47,297 bases of DNA from positions 1-47,297 of the forward strand of contig MFRE01000004.1 of the NCBI GenBank assembly GCA_001784475.1, in the 5' to 3' direction. The translations under genes were made by a program, and so were the position numbers. This document shows, in pieces, positions 1 to 8,910 of the stretch; within the stretch, counting starts at the first letter, position 1; each line of letters begins with the position of its first letter. This DNA is from Candidatus Magasanikbacteria bacterium RIFOXYD2_FULL_41_14 (GTDB lineage: Bacteria > Patescibacteriota > Patescibacteriia > Magasanikbacterales > GWA2-37-8). A model generated the notes under the pieces. It saw nothing but the letters and a program-made list of their open reading frames with translations, had not been told where the DNA came from and made no database searches.

Positions 1-45
1 CCGTTTCAAGGCGAAGCAAGAAAAAAAGACGATACTAAATTATCT

Positions 46-137
<92 letters not shown>

Positions 138-154
138 GTTTAATTTGATTTTTA

Positions 155-163
155 TGATATAAT
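155..163 (+). promoter_or_regulatory. extended -10 promoter for the membrane protein gene
   Basis: TGATATAAT at 155-163 is an extended -10 element facing right. A second TATAAT lies at 166-171. No good -35 is seen. Initiation would be near 170, about 37 nt before the ATG at 207. Divergent from, and physically overlapping, the tRNA-Ser promoter. Confidence 0.45.
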
Positions 164-169
164 AGTATA

Positions 170-197
170 ATTGTAGCAGAATTTGAAAAATAGTCAA
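170..197 (-). promoter_or_regulatory. sigma70-type promoter for tRNA-Ser
   Basis: On minus: TTGACT (197-192), a 16-nt spacer, then TACAAT (175-170) preceded by TGC, an extended -10. Predicted initiation is near 163, about 26 nt upstream of the tRNA 5' end. It overlaps the divergent promoter of the plus-strand membrane protein gene. Confidence 0.6.
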
Positions 198-206
198 TGA
201 CTTTTT

Positions 207-1811
207 ATGAAACGACTAATCTTTATCCTCGCTCTTACTGCCAATTTTATCCTCGTTTTGGCGGTAATGTCTAATTCTTTGGACCCTGATTTTGGTTGGC
301 ATCTTAGTTTTGGACGCGACTGGGCGCAAACCGGCCAATTCCCCTATACCGATACTTACACTTGGAGCAAACCCGACATGCCCTATACCAACCACGAATG
401 GGGCGGGAGCGCCTTGCTTTGGTTTATTTACAGTCGCTTTGGTTATACTCCGCTCTTATTCATAGCGGCCAGTACAGTTCTGGCTGGTTTTTTAATAATT
501 CAAAAAACTTTCTTTAAAAAAATTACCACTGTTGGGTTGGTATTTTCGTTTATCGCTCTTTGGTGCGTCACACATATTTTAATAATGCGCCTCGCCATGG
601 TCACATTATTTTTTATGGCTTTGACTTTATATATTTTAGAAAAAATTGATACTGGCGAAGATAAATATATTTGGTTTTTGGCTCCCCTATTTTGGCTTTG
701 GTCTTGTGTTCACGGCAGTTGGGTTTTGGGATTTATTATAATCAATATTTATTTTTTTGCTTCTCTTGCTCAAAAAATTGCCCCTCTTAAACTACGACCA
801 TATTTATTGGGCAAAATATGGAACAACAAAATATTTTATAAATTAATCGCCACGCAAGCGGTGGCGGTCGGCCTAATCGCGATCAACCCCTACGGTCTAA
901 AAATATTTGTTGAAATTTCAGAATATTTTCAGCAAGGATATTATAAAAATTTCATCGGCGAATGGGTACCATCTTATAATTTTCCAATATTTTGGGAGAT
1001 ATTGATCTTACAAACTGTCGGCTTAGCATTATTAGCGCGGGCCTATTGGGCCAAACAAGTCACCATTCGCCAAGGTCTCATATATTTAGCGTTTTTTTAT
1101 TCCGCCTGGTCATACAAGCGCAACGCCTTATTAATCGCGCCTCTGACAGTACCAATCTTAGCCGCTACCGCCGAATATGCTTGGAGTAAATTAAAAAAAA
1201 TACCACTTTTTTCACCTAGCAAAATCTTAAAATTGCCAATGGTTTATTTTCTGATCGCCCTCTTAGCGCTAAACTTTTTTTATATTCTCAGATTTCACAA
1301 CAGCACCGACATCTGGAATGATCCGGAATTATTATCCGCGCATGATTTACCATTAGACGCGGCAAATTTTTTGAACGCACGGTTGCAAAACGAAAAACCA
1401 AAAATATTTAATGATTTTAATTGGGGCGGATTTATGATTTATAAAATGCCCGGCGTGCCAATTTACTTTGATGGACGCGGTACTGCCACCTGGATGTATA
1501 ATACTTCCACTAGTATGTTGGCTCATTATCACGCAATATTTAGAGATCCCGATGGACTGGCGGAAATTGAAAATAATGATGTCAAGTATATTTTCTTAGA
1601 AAAACATACTTATTTTTCAATCGGCCCTCCGGACAGAGTTAATAAATTTTTATTTGGTTCACGATTAAACCGTGTGTATAATACTGAACCGCGCGAATTA
1701 GAAAAAGATTTGGAAAATAACCAAAATTGGCAGTTAATTTATTCCAATACCAGCACAAACATTTGGCAAAACGTCAACCCCGCGCTAACGCCGCCACCCA
1801 GACAAATTTAG
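207..1811 (+). CDS. polytopic membrane protein, glycosyltransferase-C-like (putative)
   Basis: 534 residues with about ten hydrophobic segments. The N-terminal loop after TM1 carries an acidic/aromatic signature (D26, D28, W31-H32, then D49-T50-Y51 and N62-H63-E64-W65). This resembles the first extracytoplasmic loop of GT39/GT-C or ArnT-like membrane proteins, where Asp/Glu handle lipid-phosphate-sugar donors. The last about 150 residues form a soluble domain with an IYFDGRG motif. Substrate cannot be told; a wider family of uncharacterised membrane proteins shares this N-terminal pattern, so the enzymatic role is inference. It is the only clear plus-strand protein gene in the window. Its 3' end overlaps the 3' end of comF convergently by 38 bp (1774-1811). 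The ATG sits about 37 nt after the promoter and lacks a Shine-Dalgarno motif. Confidence 0.75.
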   Translation: MKRLIFILALTANFILVLAVMSNSLDPDFGWHLSFGRDWAQTGQFPYTDTYTWSKPDMPYTNHEWGGSALLWFIYSRFGYTPLLFIAASTVLAGFLIIQKTFFKKITTVGLVFSFIALWCVTHILIMRLAMVTLFFMALTLYILEKIDTGEDKYIWFLAPLFWLWSCVHGSWVLGFIIINIYFFASLAQKIAPLKLRPYLLGKIWNNKIFYKLIATQAVAVGLIAINPYGLKIFVEISEYFQQGYYKNFIGEWVPSYNFPIFWEILILQTVGLALLARAYWAKQVTIRQGLIYLAFFYSAWSYKRNALLIAPLTVPILAATAEYAWSKLKKIPLFSPSKILKLPMVYFLIALLALNFFYILRFHNSTDIWNDPELLSAHDLPLDAANFLNARLQNEKPKIFNDFNWGGFMIYKMPGVPIYFDGRGTATWMYNTSTSMLAHYHAIFRDPDGLAEIENNDVKYIFLEKHTYFSIGPPDRVNKFLFGSRLNRVYNTEPRELEKDLENNQNWQLIYSNTSTNIWQNVNPALTPPPRQI

Positions 1812-2514
1812 CTCCGTGTTGTTTTAGCACTCGGGCACACTCACGCGCGGTGGCACCACTGGTAATTACATCATCTACTAACAATATCCGCTCGGGGACA
1901 ACCGCGTCTAAATTCCAACAAAAAGCATTACGCAAATTTTTTTGACGCGCGCGCCGATCTAACTTGGCTTGCTGAGCGGTAAAACGCGTACGGCATAAAT
2001 TTTGGGAATCCAGCAAACATTCCTTGCCGGTATTTTTTAATTGCGAATAAATCAACTCAGCTAAAATTAACGATTGATTAAATCCGCGTTCCCGTTCGCG
2101 TCGCGGGTGCAATGGCACCGGCATAATTGTTAGCGGTCCGGTAAACAAAAAATCCAGACGCCAAATTTCTTCGGTAATTATTTTTTGCCATAATTGTGAC
2201 ATCTCAAATACCGAATGATATTTAAAATCAGTAATTAAACGCGCGACCGCGGGAATTTTATAATTAAAAAAAGCCATCACCCCAGCAATCGCGCCGTGTT
2301 TTTGACAATTAAAACAAACGCGGCCGTCTAAATTAGAACGACCGCAACGATAACAAGCCGACTCAGCCAAATTAGTTGGCTCCTGTCGACATGACTGACA
2401 CCACCACTCCCCCTCTTGACCACAATCGGCGCAATGGATTGGAAACAACGCGTCTTTGAACAACTGGATTCCCGCTTGCGCGGGAATGACAAAATCACCT
2501 AATGATTTTATCAT
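1774..2514 (-). CDS. comF: ComF family phosphoribosyltransferase-like protein
   Basis: 246 residues from the ATG at 2514, which overlaps the upstream TGA as ATGA (2511-2514); a TTG at 2523 is less likely. Two zinc-ribbon Cys pairs (C28/C31, C39/C42) and a second set (C55/C58, C67/C70) precede a type I phosphoribosyltransferase fold. MPVPLHPRRERERGFNQS (about 131-148) and the PRPP loop ILLVDDVITSGAT (210-222) are clear. ComF proteins act in DNA uptake and processing in naturally transformable bacteria; the exact reaction is unsettled. Residues about 9-17 (VIPAQAGIQ) are the translation of a PE1 palindrome (2464-2489) placed between the start and the first zinc ribbon. ComF proteins usually begin only a few residues before the first CxxC. 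It is the last gene of the T4SS-like transcription unit. Confidence 0.93.
   Translation of the reverse strand: MIKSLGDFVIPAQAGIQLFKDALFPIHCADCGQEGEWWCQSCRQEPTNLAESACYRCGRSNLDGRVCFNCQKHGAIAGVMAFFNYKIPAVARLITDFKYHSVFEMSQLWQKIITEEIWRLDFLFTGPLTIMPVPLHPRRERERGFNQSLILAELIYSQLKNTGKECLLDSQNLCRTRFTAQQAKLDRRARQKNLRNAFCWNLDAVVPERILLVDDVITSGATARECARVLKQHGAKFVWVAALARG
2464..2489. repeat. PE1 palindromic repeat inside comF
   Basis: ATTCCCGC-TTGC-GCGGGAAT core followed by GACA, the right half of the PE1 family. Read in the comF frame it gives VIPAQAGIQ. The dRS3-like layout (ATTCCC...GGGAAT) recurs at least ten times in the window. Confidence 0.85.
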
Positions 2515-3107
2515 TTCTCCCAAATAAATTTATCAACCAGCCAATTACCGTTTGTCTTTACCAGATAAACCGAAACGCCAGCTAAACGACTTGTCACTTT
2601 ATTTTCTTTATCTTCAGTTATATGAGTTTTGATATCAACTTGCGCGCTACTCCCTTGCCAATCGCTCAAATCAGAACTAACAGCGAGAGTGGAAACACCG
2701 ACAAACGAACCGGATGGCGGTCGGGGGCTAGTAAGAGGACCACTGATTTTAACCCATAAAGCAGGGGTAGAAAAATCTTTTACATCTAACAAATTTTCAA
2801 AATTACCGGCACTGGAATAAGAATTATAGCGTTCAATAAAAATCCGAGCCAATTGACGCACACTATTCTGTTCTGTTTCTAAAGCAGTGGGCACCTGCGC
2901 TGTAACACCTTGAGTAATCGGGTTTACCACAACGGTTTGACCAGTGGGCAAAACTACATCGGCCAAAGGGGCAGTGTTGTTATTCGTCAAATTCGCGTCA
3001 GGGACCGCCTTTTTTTTGCTAAGCATTATAAAGAATACGCTCACACCCAAGATGGCGAGAACAACTAAACTGATTATGATAAAAATTCGGGTACGCAGTG
3101 ATAACAT
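2511..3107 (-). CDS. single-TM protein with putative NTF2-like extracytoplasmic domain (VirB8-like layout)
   Basis: 198 residues. A short basic N-terminus is followed by one membrane segment (about 8-29), then a low-complexity Asn/Thr/Val-rich linker (about 35-78), then a compact domain (80-198). The domain starts with a helix (VRQLARIFIERYNSY) and continues with beta-rich segments ending in NGNWLVDKFIWEK. Helix-then-sheet plus a terminal G-x-W-x-V-D strand is typical of NTF2-like folds. VirB8 has exactly this architecture, and the gene directly follows the VirB4-like ATPase, so a VirB8-like scaffold is plausible. This is inference from layout, not from recognised sequence similarity. It is translationally coupled to comF through an ATGA overlap. 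Confidence 0.6.
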   Translation of the reverse strand: MLSLRTRIFIIISLVVLAILGVSVFFIMLSKKKAVPDANLTNNNTAPLADVVLPTGQTVVVNPITQGVTAQVPTALETEQNSVRQLARIFIERYNSYSSAGNFENLLDVKDFSTPALWVKISGPLTSPRPPSGSFVGVSTLAVSSDLSDWQGSSAQVDIKTHITEDKENKVTSRLAGVSVYLVKTNGNWLVDKFIWEK

Positions 3108-3132
3108 ATAATTATATTATACAACAAATAAC

Positions 3133-5007
3133 TTATCCATTCAAGCGCTTGAACTCCGCTTTGGACCTCTCAATCTGCAAAAGCTGTTCCGGGTTGGTCG
3201 TTACAATTTGGTCTTCCGTATAAGAAGCGACAACTTTAATAGCGGCGTGTTTTAAACCGGCAAAAAATATCCCTTCGCCCGGGCCGGATTCCAATAGCAA
3301 ATATTTTTCACTATCGGTTAACAAAAATGTTTTTTGCACCGTATCAATAGCCGCTGGCGATTGGCGCAATAATAATTGTAAGGCCGAATTGGTCACGATT
3401 GCCTTGCCGTAGGGCGAACCCAAAAAGTCACTAACGTCTTGGGTAATAGTGGTTACCCCCAAATAATATTTACGACAACGTTTAACCAGCGAAAAAATAA
3501 AACGAGCGCTATCTTCATGTTGCATCATCCACCAGGCCTCGTCAATAATTAACATCCGTTTTTTCTGCTCCGAACGCACCACATTCCAAATATAATTGAT
3601 GACCGCGTAAATTGCCATGGGCCGAAGTTCGTCTTCTAAATCACGCACTGAAAAAACCACCAACTGATTTTTTAAGTTGACATTGGTAGGCGCGTTAAAT
3701 AAACCACCAAAAGTTCCATCGGTAAATTTGTGCAATTTCAAAACTAATTCTTCCGCTCCCACCATTCCTTCCAATATTTCTTCTAAATCCTGCATAATGG
3801 GCGGAGTCACTTTTGCTAAATCCGCGTCAGGGGTAATATCTTTTTTAGCATAGGTTTCAATCAAAGCCCGATCAATGATAGCGTCTTGCTCGGTCGTAAA
3901 TCCACCAAGCATAATACGCAATAACCCCTTCACGGTTATCACCGCGCTTCTAATAATATCTTCCACCGAAACATCTCGGCTTACCGGTCGAGGCAGGTCA
4001 AAGGGATTCACTTTACTTTCCGATGACAAAGATATACTTATATATGTGCCACCCACGGCCTCACTCAAATGCTTGTATTCCATCTCCGGATCAATCACGA
4101 TTACATCTGTACCCATCATCAAACTGCGTAAAATTTCCAATTTAATCGCGTAACTTTTGCCCGCGCCAGCGGTGGCGAACACCACCATATTAGCATTTTG
4201 CAAAGAAAACCGATCAAATAAAATTAAACTGTTGTTATGGCGATTAATACCATACAAAATACCGTCGTCAGAAGTAAGCTCGGCCGAAATAAACGGAAAA
4301 GACGCGGCAATCGGCGAAGAATTAAGATTATAAGAAATCATTAATTCATCATTGCACAACGGCAAAGTAGAATTAAAACCTTGTTCGGCCTGATATAAAA
4401 CTTTACGGCTAGTAATAGAACGGGAACCAAAAATATTTTCAATATCTTCGGACAACTGGTCTAGCTTGGCCTTATCTTTAGCGTAAATAGTAATATAAAA
4501 AGAAAACTGAAAAAAGCGTTCTGTCCCCTGCGTCAAACTATCGCGCAATTCTTCCGCGTCGCGCAAAGCGGTCTCGCGGGTCGGATCGCGCGGCGAGCCC
4601 TTGTCGGCATCGGCCGATAGCTGGGCTTCTAAGGCGCCAACTTTATTTTTTAATTGTTTTAAAATTACCGCTGACTTCACGGGATAGAAAAACATGGTAA
4701 TATCCATGTTTACCGACAAATTAATAATAGGTGAACTCCAGCCAATGGAAATATCGCGAGAATAACTGACGACAAAAATTGTTCGACAAAAAGTTGTGCC
4801 TAATTCTAAATAGCTTTTTTCCACATTAAAAGCCGACGGTGCCATCAAATCTTTAATGGATACCACACCCTCGCGGTAAATCCTTTCTTCAGCCAAAGTA
4901 ATCAACTCTTCCGATGTATCTTGCGATACGGAATTTTTATCTTTAGCAAAAAATCCGGGCTTTCTCTCGGTTTTGGCTTTAGCGGTAAATAAAGGTTTAA
5001 AGGCCAT
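3133..5007 (-). CDS. VirB4/CagE/TrbE-like type IV secretion ATPase
   Basis: 624 residues, soluble. The N-terminal region (about 40-230) resembles the CagE/TrbE/VirB4 N-terminal domain. Walker A is TAGAGKS at 279-285, inside FATAGAGKSYAIKLEI. Walker B is RMLIIDEAW at 484-492, with catalytic Glu next to Asp. A downstream sensor-like motif TTITQDVSDF lies at 519-528. VirB4 ATPases power assembly and substrate transfer in type IV secretion and conjugation. Length is a little short of typical VirB4 (about 800); some N-terminal function may be supplied by the TraC-like protein encoded immediately upstream (5029-5715). The ATG at 5007 lies 21 nt downstream of that gene, so both are co-transcribed with prgI. 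No relaxase or coupling protein is nearby. Confidence 0.92.
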   Translation of the reverse strand: MAFKPLFTAKAKTERKPGFFAKDKNSVSQDTSEELITLAEERIYREGVVSIKDLMAPSAFNVEKSYLELGTTFCRTIFVVSYSRDISIGWSSPIINLSVNMDITMFFYPVKSAVILKQLKNKVGALEAQLSADADKGSPRDPTRETALRDAEELRDSLTQGTERFFQFSFYITIYAKDKAKLDQLSEDIENIFGSRSITSRKVLYQAEQGFNSTLPLCNDELMISYNLNSSPIAASFPFISAELTSDDGILYGINRHNNSLILFDRFSLQNANMVVFATAGAGKSYAIKLEILRSLMMGTDVIVIDPEMEYKHLSEAVGGTYISISLSSESKVNPFDLPRPVSRDVSVEDIIRSAVITVKGLLRIMLGGFTTEQDAIIDRALIETYAKKDITPDADLAKVTPPIMQDLEEILEGMVGAEELVLKLHKFTDGTFGGLFNAPTNVNLKNQLVVFSVRDLEDELRPMAIYAVINYIWNVVRSEQKKRMLIIDEAWWMMQHEDSARFIFSLVKRCRKYYLGVTTITQDVSDFLGSPYGKAIVTNSALQLLLRQSPAAIDTVQKTFLLTDSEKYLLLESGPGEGIFFAGLKHAAIKVVASYTEDQIVTTNPEQLLQIERSKAEFKRLNG

Positions 5008-5028
5008 ATATCAGTCAAAAATTCATAA

Positions 5029-5715
5029 TTAATCCGCTTCCATTTGAATATTGCCCAAAGCCGGCAATCGTTCGCTCAAAGCGATATCGGGATTATAGGT
5101 TGAATAGAATAATTCAATTAATGATTGCGTATCAACGCGCGCGATCTCTAATCCCATGCTTGACAAGCCGGAAATTACTTGGCGCACGCGCATATCTAAA
5201 TCTTTTTTTCGCGACAAAAATTTTTCGTCTTTCAATCTTATTAAACCTACCGGATTAGCCACATCTTTTAACCGCGCCCAAAAACTTTTCTTTTTATTAG
5301 ACAATGGGTCATAGGGGACAACAACAAAAAATTGCTTACTGGTAATAGACCCCAAACGTACCAATTCTGATACAAACGAACGGTAATCGGCAATTTGCGC
5401 GCGCAACAATTCATTTTGCTGTAAATGCTCACGTTCTATCAGCCGATCCAGATAGGGTTTTATATAAAGTTCGCGCGATTGAATTAAAACTTGCAACGGA
5501 TGCTCCAAAGAATTTAAAAATCCCACGTAAGCGGCAACAATCGCGTTTTGCTCATCATCATTTTTTAAAGCAAAATTAATACTGGAAACAATTAAAACCG
5601 CCCGCAAAGTGCCGTCTTTCATTATTAAAGTATCCTGCTTAATTTCAGCAATGGCTAAGTGCTTTTGAGCTGAACGCAAAGCAGATTTTTTTTTCGCGGC
5701 CGTTTTGTTCTTCAT
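5029..5715 (-). CDS. TraC-like / VirB4 N-terminal-domain-like protein
   Basis: 228 residues, basic N-terminus (KNKTAAKKKSALRSAQKHL) and no membrane segment. After it comes a domain with IAEIKQDTLIMKDGTLRAVL and later SLEHPLQVLIQSREL. This corresponds to the opening domain of VirB4/TraC proteins (a mixed alpha/beta module ahead of the ATPase), but Walker motifs are absent. It sits between the PrgI-family gene (5-nt gap) and the VirB4-like ATPase. The pair may therefore be a two-gene version of VirB4. A stand-alone TraC-like accessory protein is the alternative; the sequence alone does not separate these. Confidence 0.75.
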   Translation of the reverse strand: MKNKTAAKKKSALRSAQKHLAIAEIKQDTLIMKDGTLRAVLIVSSINFALKNDDEQNAIVAAYVGFLNSLEHPLQVLIQSRELYIKPYLDRLIEREHLQQNELLRAQIADYRSFVSELVRLGSITSKQFFVVVPYDPLSNKKKSFWARLKDVANPVGLIRLKDEKFLSRKKDLDMRVRQVISGLSSMGLEIARVDTQSLIELFYSTYNPDIALSERLPALGNIQMEAD

Positions 5716-5720
5716 AATAT

Positions 5721-6149
5721 TTATTCTTCTTCCTTATAATATCCGCCGGTATTTACCACTAAAGTCAAATCACGCAAACGACTATAAGATAATTTAGGGA
5801 CAACGCTTACCTCCTCAACCACAGCAGTCTTAGGAGTAGCCATTAATTCTTTTAACTCCTGATCGGAATATTCCTTTTTCCAAACTCGCCGTGAGGGCAA
5901 ACGCATGGTCTGCACGATATTCAAAATAAAAAAATGAAAAGGTTGACCATTAATTTTTACAAACGCCAAAACAAGCGCAAATCCGCCGATAACCGCGAGT
6001 AAAGTGATAAACAAAGGAGTGTCGGCTAATTTGTAAGCAATAAACAAAAACAATCCGGCCGTAAGCAATATTATAAATTGCCTGGTGGTAACCGGGCCGA
6101 AAATCTTGTCTTCCACGTCAATAAATTGTGGAACGGTAAATGAATCCAT
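5721..6149 (-). CDS. PrgI family membrane protein (VirB3-like position)
   Basis: 142 residues with two adjacent TM segments (about 23-40 and 45-64). They follow the typical PrgI opening FTVPQFIDVEDKIFGPVTTRQF and precede the conserved PFHFFI segment and a cytoplasmic tail. PrgI proteins of Gram-positive conjugation systems are encoded just upstream of the VirB4 homologue, as here, and are regarded as VirB3 counterparts at the inner-membrane complex. Start ATG at 6149, 3 nt after the preceding stop, indicating translational coupling. Confidence 0.88.
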   Translation of the reverse strand: MDSFTVPQFIDVEDKIFGPVTTRQFIILLTAGLFLFIAYKLADTPLFITLLAVIGGFALVLAFVKINGQPFHFFILNIVQTMRLPSRRVWKKEYSDQELKELMATPKTAVVEEVSVVPKLSYSRLRDLTLVVNTGGYYKEEE

Positions 6150-6152
6150 ATT

Positions 6153-7388
6153 TTATAATCCCAATTCTTTTTCCATATTGATAATAGCCGTGGTTTCTTC
6201 CGGCTTAAGCACCATTGACATTCCAGCCGGCACTGGCAAATGCGCCCCCAACAATTCTTTGGAAAGAGCGCTGACATACGACAAATACAATGCACTACTC
6301 CGCCAAGCGCTACTCGCCTGCCAGAATAAAATTATTGATTCTTCTTTTAAATTTATAAACTTTTGCGCTAAACGTTTAGCCGCTTGGGTAGGATCGGGCG
6401 CTAAACGCCTAAAATCTTCCAAAGTAAATGATTTGATCTCGCCCAGCGGCCCCAAGGTTGGAGTTTCCGAAACAACATCCGCCATAGAAGGCCGGGAGGC
6501 GGATAAACCTCGGCTAATTTCAAATTGCTGGGCAGGAGCCACCGGCACAACCTTATCAACAAAAACCTTCTCGGGCGTGCTGGCCTTAACCTGAGCAACT
6601 TCAGTTATTTTTACCGCGGGATGAATAAAAGAGTTGTTGGGCGCGCTAATGGCGGGTAATTCCTCGTCCCAATTAATACTTACCGCCGGCAGTACTTCTC
6701 CCTCACGCGCCGGCAACATTTTTTTATTGGTATCAACCACTACGCTTGTTTTTTTAAAATTATCAACATTAGAACAAATTTTTTCCAATTCCGTGGCTTG
6801 CGATTCTGTCAAACCCAAACCGCCATCTTTTATGGAACGAAGGGCGGTAACGCGAGTATCACTTTCCCCGCGTACATCTTTCAGGCGCAACAAAATCACA
6901 CTGCGCAAGCGATTAGCAAAATTTGGTGGTACTGAAAAAGATAATTTTTTCAAGACCACTTCCACCTGATTTTCACGCCGACTGGAAGTGGGTGTCAATC
7001 CCGATGGACTAATTATAGAAAGGTCGCTATCATCCAAAAGTGACTTAGTGTCAAAGGCAACCGACTTGGACGCGACAGGTTGAATTTTCTCAACAAAAGG
7101 TTTTGGTAAAACAATTTTAGCTTTAGGCAATGCCGTGGGCAAAACGATATTTTTCACTGGCTCTTTGTTTACGATAGGCGTCTTTGGCAAATCAATATTT
7201 ATCTCTTTTTTTACAACCGATTCGGAGGCGACCACAGGGGCTTCAACTTTTTCAATAACTATCTCATCTGATTTTTTTACAACCAAAACCGGCGCCACTT
7301 TTTTAGGACGCTTGGCCAATTCCGACAATAGCACACGCTCAAACGTGCCGTCGGATTTTTTAATTAAAACACTTGGTTCTAAAGCCAT
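6153..7388 (-). CDS. unknown protein of the T4SS-like locus, disordered N-terminal half
   Basis: 411 residues, not recognised. The first about 130 residues are Lys/Val/Pro-rich and repetitive (several VVKK..EI, KAPV, PLP stretches), probably disordered. A short helical domain follows at about 145-210 (LRSVILLRLKDVRGESD, then LGLTESQATELEKI), then a second low-complexity linker. A C-terminal helical module (about 325-411) opens with SFTLEDFRRLAPDPTQAAKRL. No TM segment and no catalytic motif is visible. Its position 3 nt upstream of prgI and 26 nt downstream of the next gene indicates a component or accessory of the same machine; the function is unknown. Confidence 0.7.
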   Translation of the reverse strand: MALEPSVLIKKSDGTFERVLLSELAKRPKKVAPVLVVKKSDEIVIEKVEAPVVASESVVKKEINIDLPKTPIVNKEPVKNIVLPTALPKAKIVLPKPFVEKIQPVASKSVAFDTKSLLDDSDLSIISPSGLTPTSSRRENQVEVVLKKLSFSVPPNFANRLRSVILLRLKDVRGESDTRVTALRSIKDGGLGLTESQATELEKICSNVDNFKKTSVVVDTNKKMLPAREGEVLPAVSINWDEELPAISAPNNSFIHPAVKITEVAQVKASTPEKVFVDKVVPVAPAQQFEISRGLSASRPSMADVVSETPTLGPLGEIKSFTLEDFRRLAPDPTQAAKRLAQKFINLKEESIILFWQASSAWRSSALYLSYVSALSKELLGAHLPVPAGMSMVLKPEETTAIINMEKELGL

Positions 7389-7414
7389 GATAAAAATTTA
7401 TATTTTTCCAATAA

Positions 7415-8899
7415 TTATATCGCCGGAACTGGTGATTTTGGCGGACGATCGTGATTGAGTTGCCATTTATTTTCTTCTTCAGAAAAATATAGCAGTGGGC
7501 TCATTTCCGGCCCATAAACTTCTTCAAACGTCTCACTCAATTCTAAAATACGCGAGAGATATGGTTCGGTATTAAAGGAAACTTTCATAAATTCTACCAC
7601 CATTTCCATTTTAACGGTAAAAGGACGATTGTACATAACTAACCAATCTTTAATCATTTTTAATTTTTCCGGAGTTAAATCTTCGTGAACAATTTGCCGC
7701 CACTCAAACGGTCTTGGCTCTATCCCCGCTTCGCTTAATAAACCCTTGTAATCAATTAAGTCGCACTCACGCGAATGAATATATAGATAAATCAAACGCA
7801 ATAACATGCCTTCCCATTCCACCGGCCATGCATTCGCGGTAATCTGAGCTTTAACAAATTTTGACTGCTCCAAACCATCAATATCAGAATTACCAACGGT
7901 CTGTGTAAAATTCTTAATAAAATCTCCCACGGTCGGCGACTCATCTTCCAAGCCAATAAACTTTTCTTCGCCATTACCCAAATTTTCTGTTAAATTGAAA
8001 CAAGCCGACAAGTAAAAATCCAGATATTGCTCTGTCGCCAAATCCGATTTAACACATTTTTCTATTGGCACACCGGCCGCGAGTGAAGCCCAAATATATT
8101 TCTTAATCAAAAATCCTTTAGTTTCAAAATCCAAATATTCATAATCATGCCACACGAAAAATAAAATTACAATTTCAAATAAATTATTAACCGTGGACGA
8201 ATCACCGGAAAAATCGGGCTCTCTGCCAGTTAAAAATTTAAGCATGAGTTTCCCCACATCGCCATTACGCCCATAAAACGCTTGACCCAAAAACCGCCAG
8301 GCCGACAGCCAGTCCGATACCGCGCCCGAGGCAAATTCAGCCACTAGAGTTTCAAAATCATAGCGTTTTTCACCATCAAAATACAATAGCAGCGCGCCGA
8401 CCGCGAGCATTTGGGCGGATACTAAATCATAGGCCACGGTTAATTGGTCAAAATGGGATAGTAATTTATCAAAATCCGTTTGTGACAACCGCGCCGACCG
8501 CTTGGCCAACATCGCCGCCCCATCCGCGTCAATTCCCATTAACCACCAATGATCTTCCCAAGCCGCGTTAAATATATTAGGGTCAGGAGTGATATTGGAT
8601 TCCACGCCCAGCGTTTCCCCCATCATTTTGTCTGCTTCTAAAAGCGCTTTTTCCATACCAAGCAGATCGCCACGTTCCAAACGCGATAACACCGAAATAG
8701 TATAAGCGAACTCAACATCATCCATTGTACCCAAAGTATTGTTGTCCAAATCGGTAACAATCAAATCCAAACCCTGCCAAAAAGTTTTGTCATACCAATT
8801 GGACCCAAAAACTTTTTTACCCAAATCACGCAAACGGCGCAATATCGCCAATTGCTCGGGCCAATAATGTTCTAAATTGTGAATATCTTGCCAATGCAT
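7415..8899 (-). CDS. unknown acidic, mostly helical protein of the T4SS-like locus
   Basis: 494 residues, soluble, acidic and rich in Trp/Tyr/Leu; predicted nearly all alpha-helical. No signal peptide, TM segment or recognised motif was found. Hydrophobic helices such as AQMLAVGALLLYFDG and NLFEIVILFFVWHDYEYLDF look like core helices of a repeat-type helical fold rather than membrane spans. It lies 11 nt after the VirB6-like gene and is co-directional with the PrgI/VirB4-like genes, so a cytoplasmic accessory is likely. The C-terminal tail is Pro-rich (PPKSPVPAI). Function not recognised. Confidence 0.68.
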   Translation of the reverse strand: MHWQDIHNLEHYWPEQLAILRRLRDLGKKVFGSNWYDKTFWQGLDLIVTDLDNNTLGTMDDVEFAYTISVLSRLERGDLLGMEKALLEADKMMGETLGVESNITPDPNIFNAAWEDHWWLMGIDADGAAMLAKRSARLSQTDFDKLLSHFDQLTVAYDLVSAQMLAVGALLLYFDGEKRYDFETLVAEFASGAVSDWLSAWRFLGQAFYGRNGDVGKLMLKFLTGREPDFSGDSSTVNNLFEIVILFFVWHDYEYLDFETKGFLIKKYIWASLAAGVPIEKCVKSDLATEQYLDFYLSACFNLTENLGNGEEKFIGLEDESPTVGDFIKNFTQTVGNSDIDGLEQSKFVKAQITANAWPVEWEGMLLRLIYLYIHSRECDLIDYKGLLSEAGIEPRPFEWRQIVHEDLTPEKLKMIKDWLVMYNRPFTVKMEMVVEFMKVSFNTEPYLSRILELSETFEEVYGPEMSPLLYFSEEENKWQLNHDRPPKSPVPAI

Positions 8900-8910
8900 A
8901 GTTTTATATT

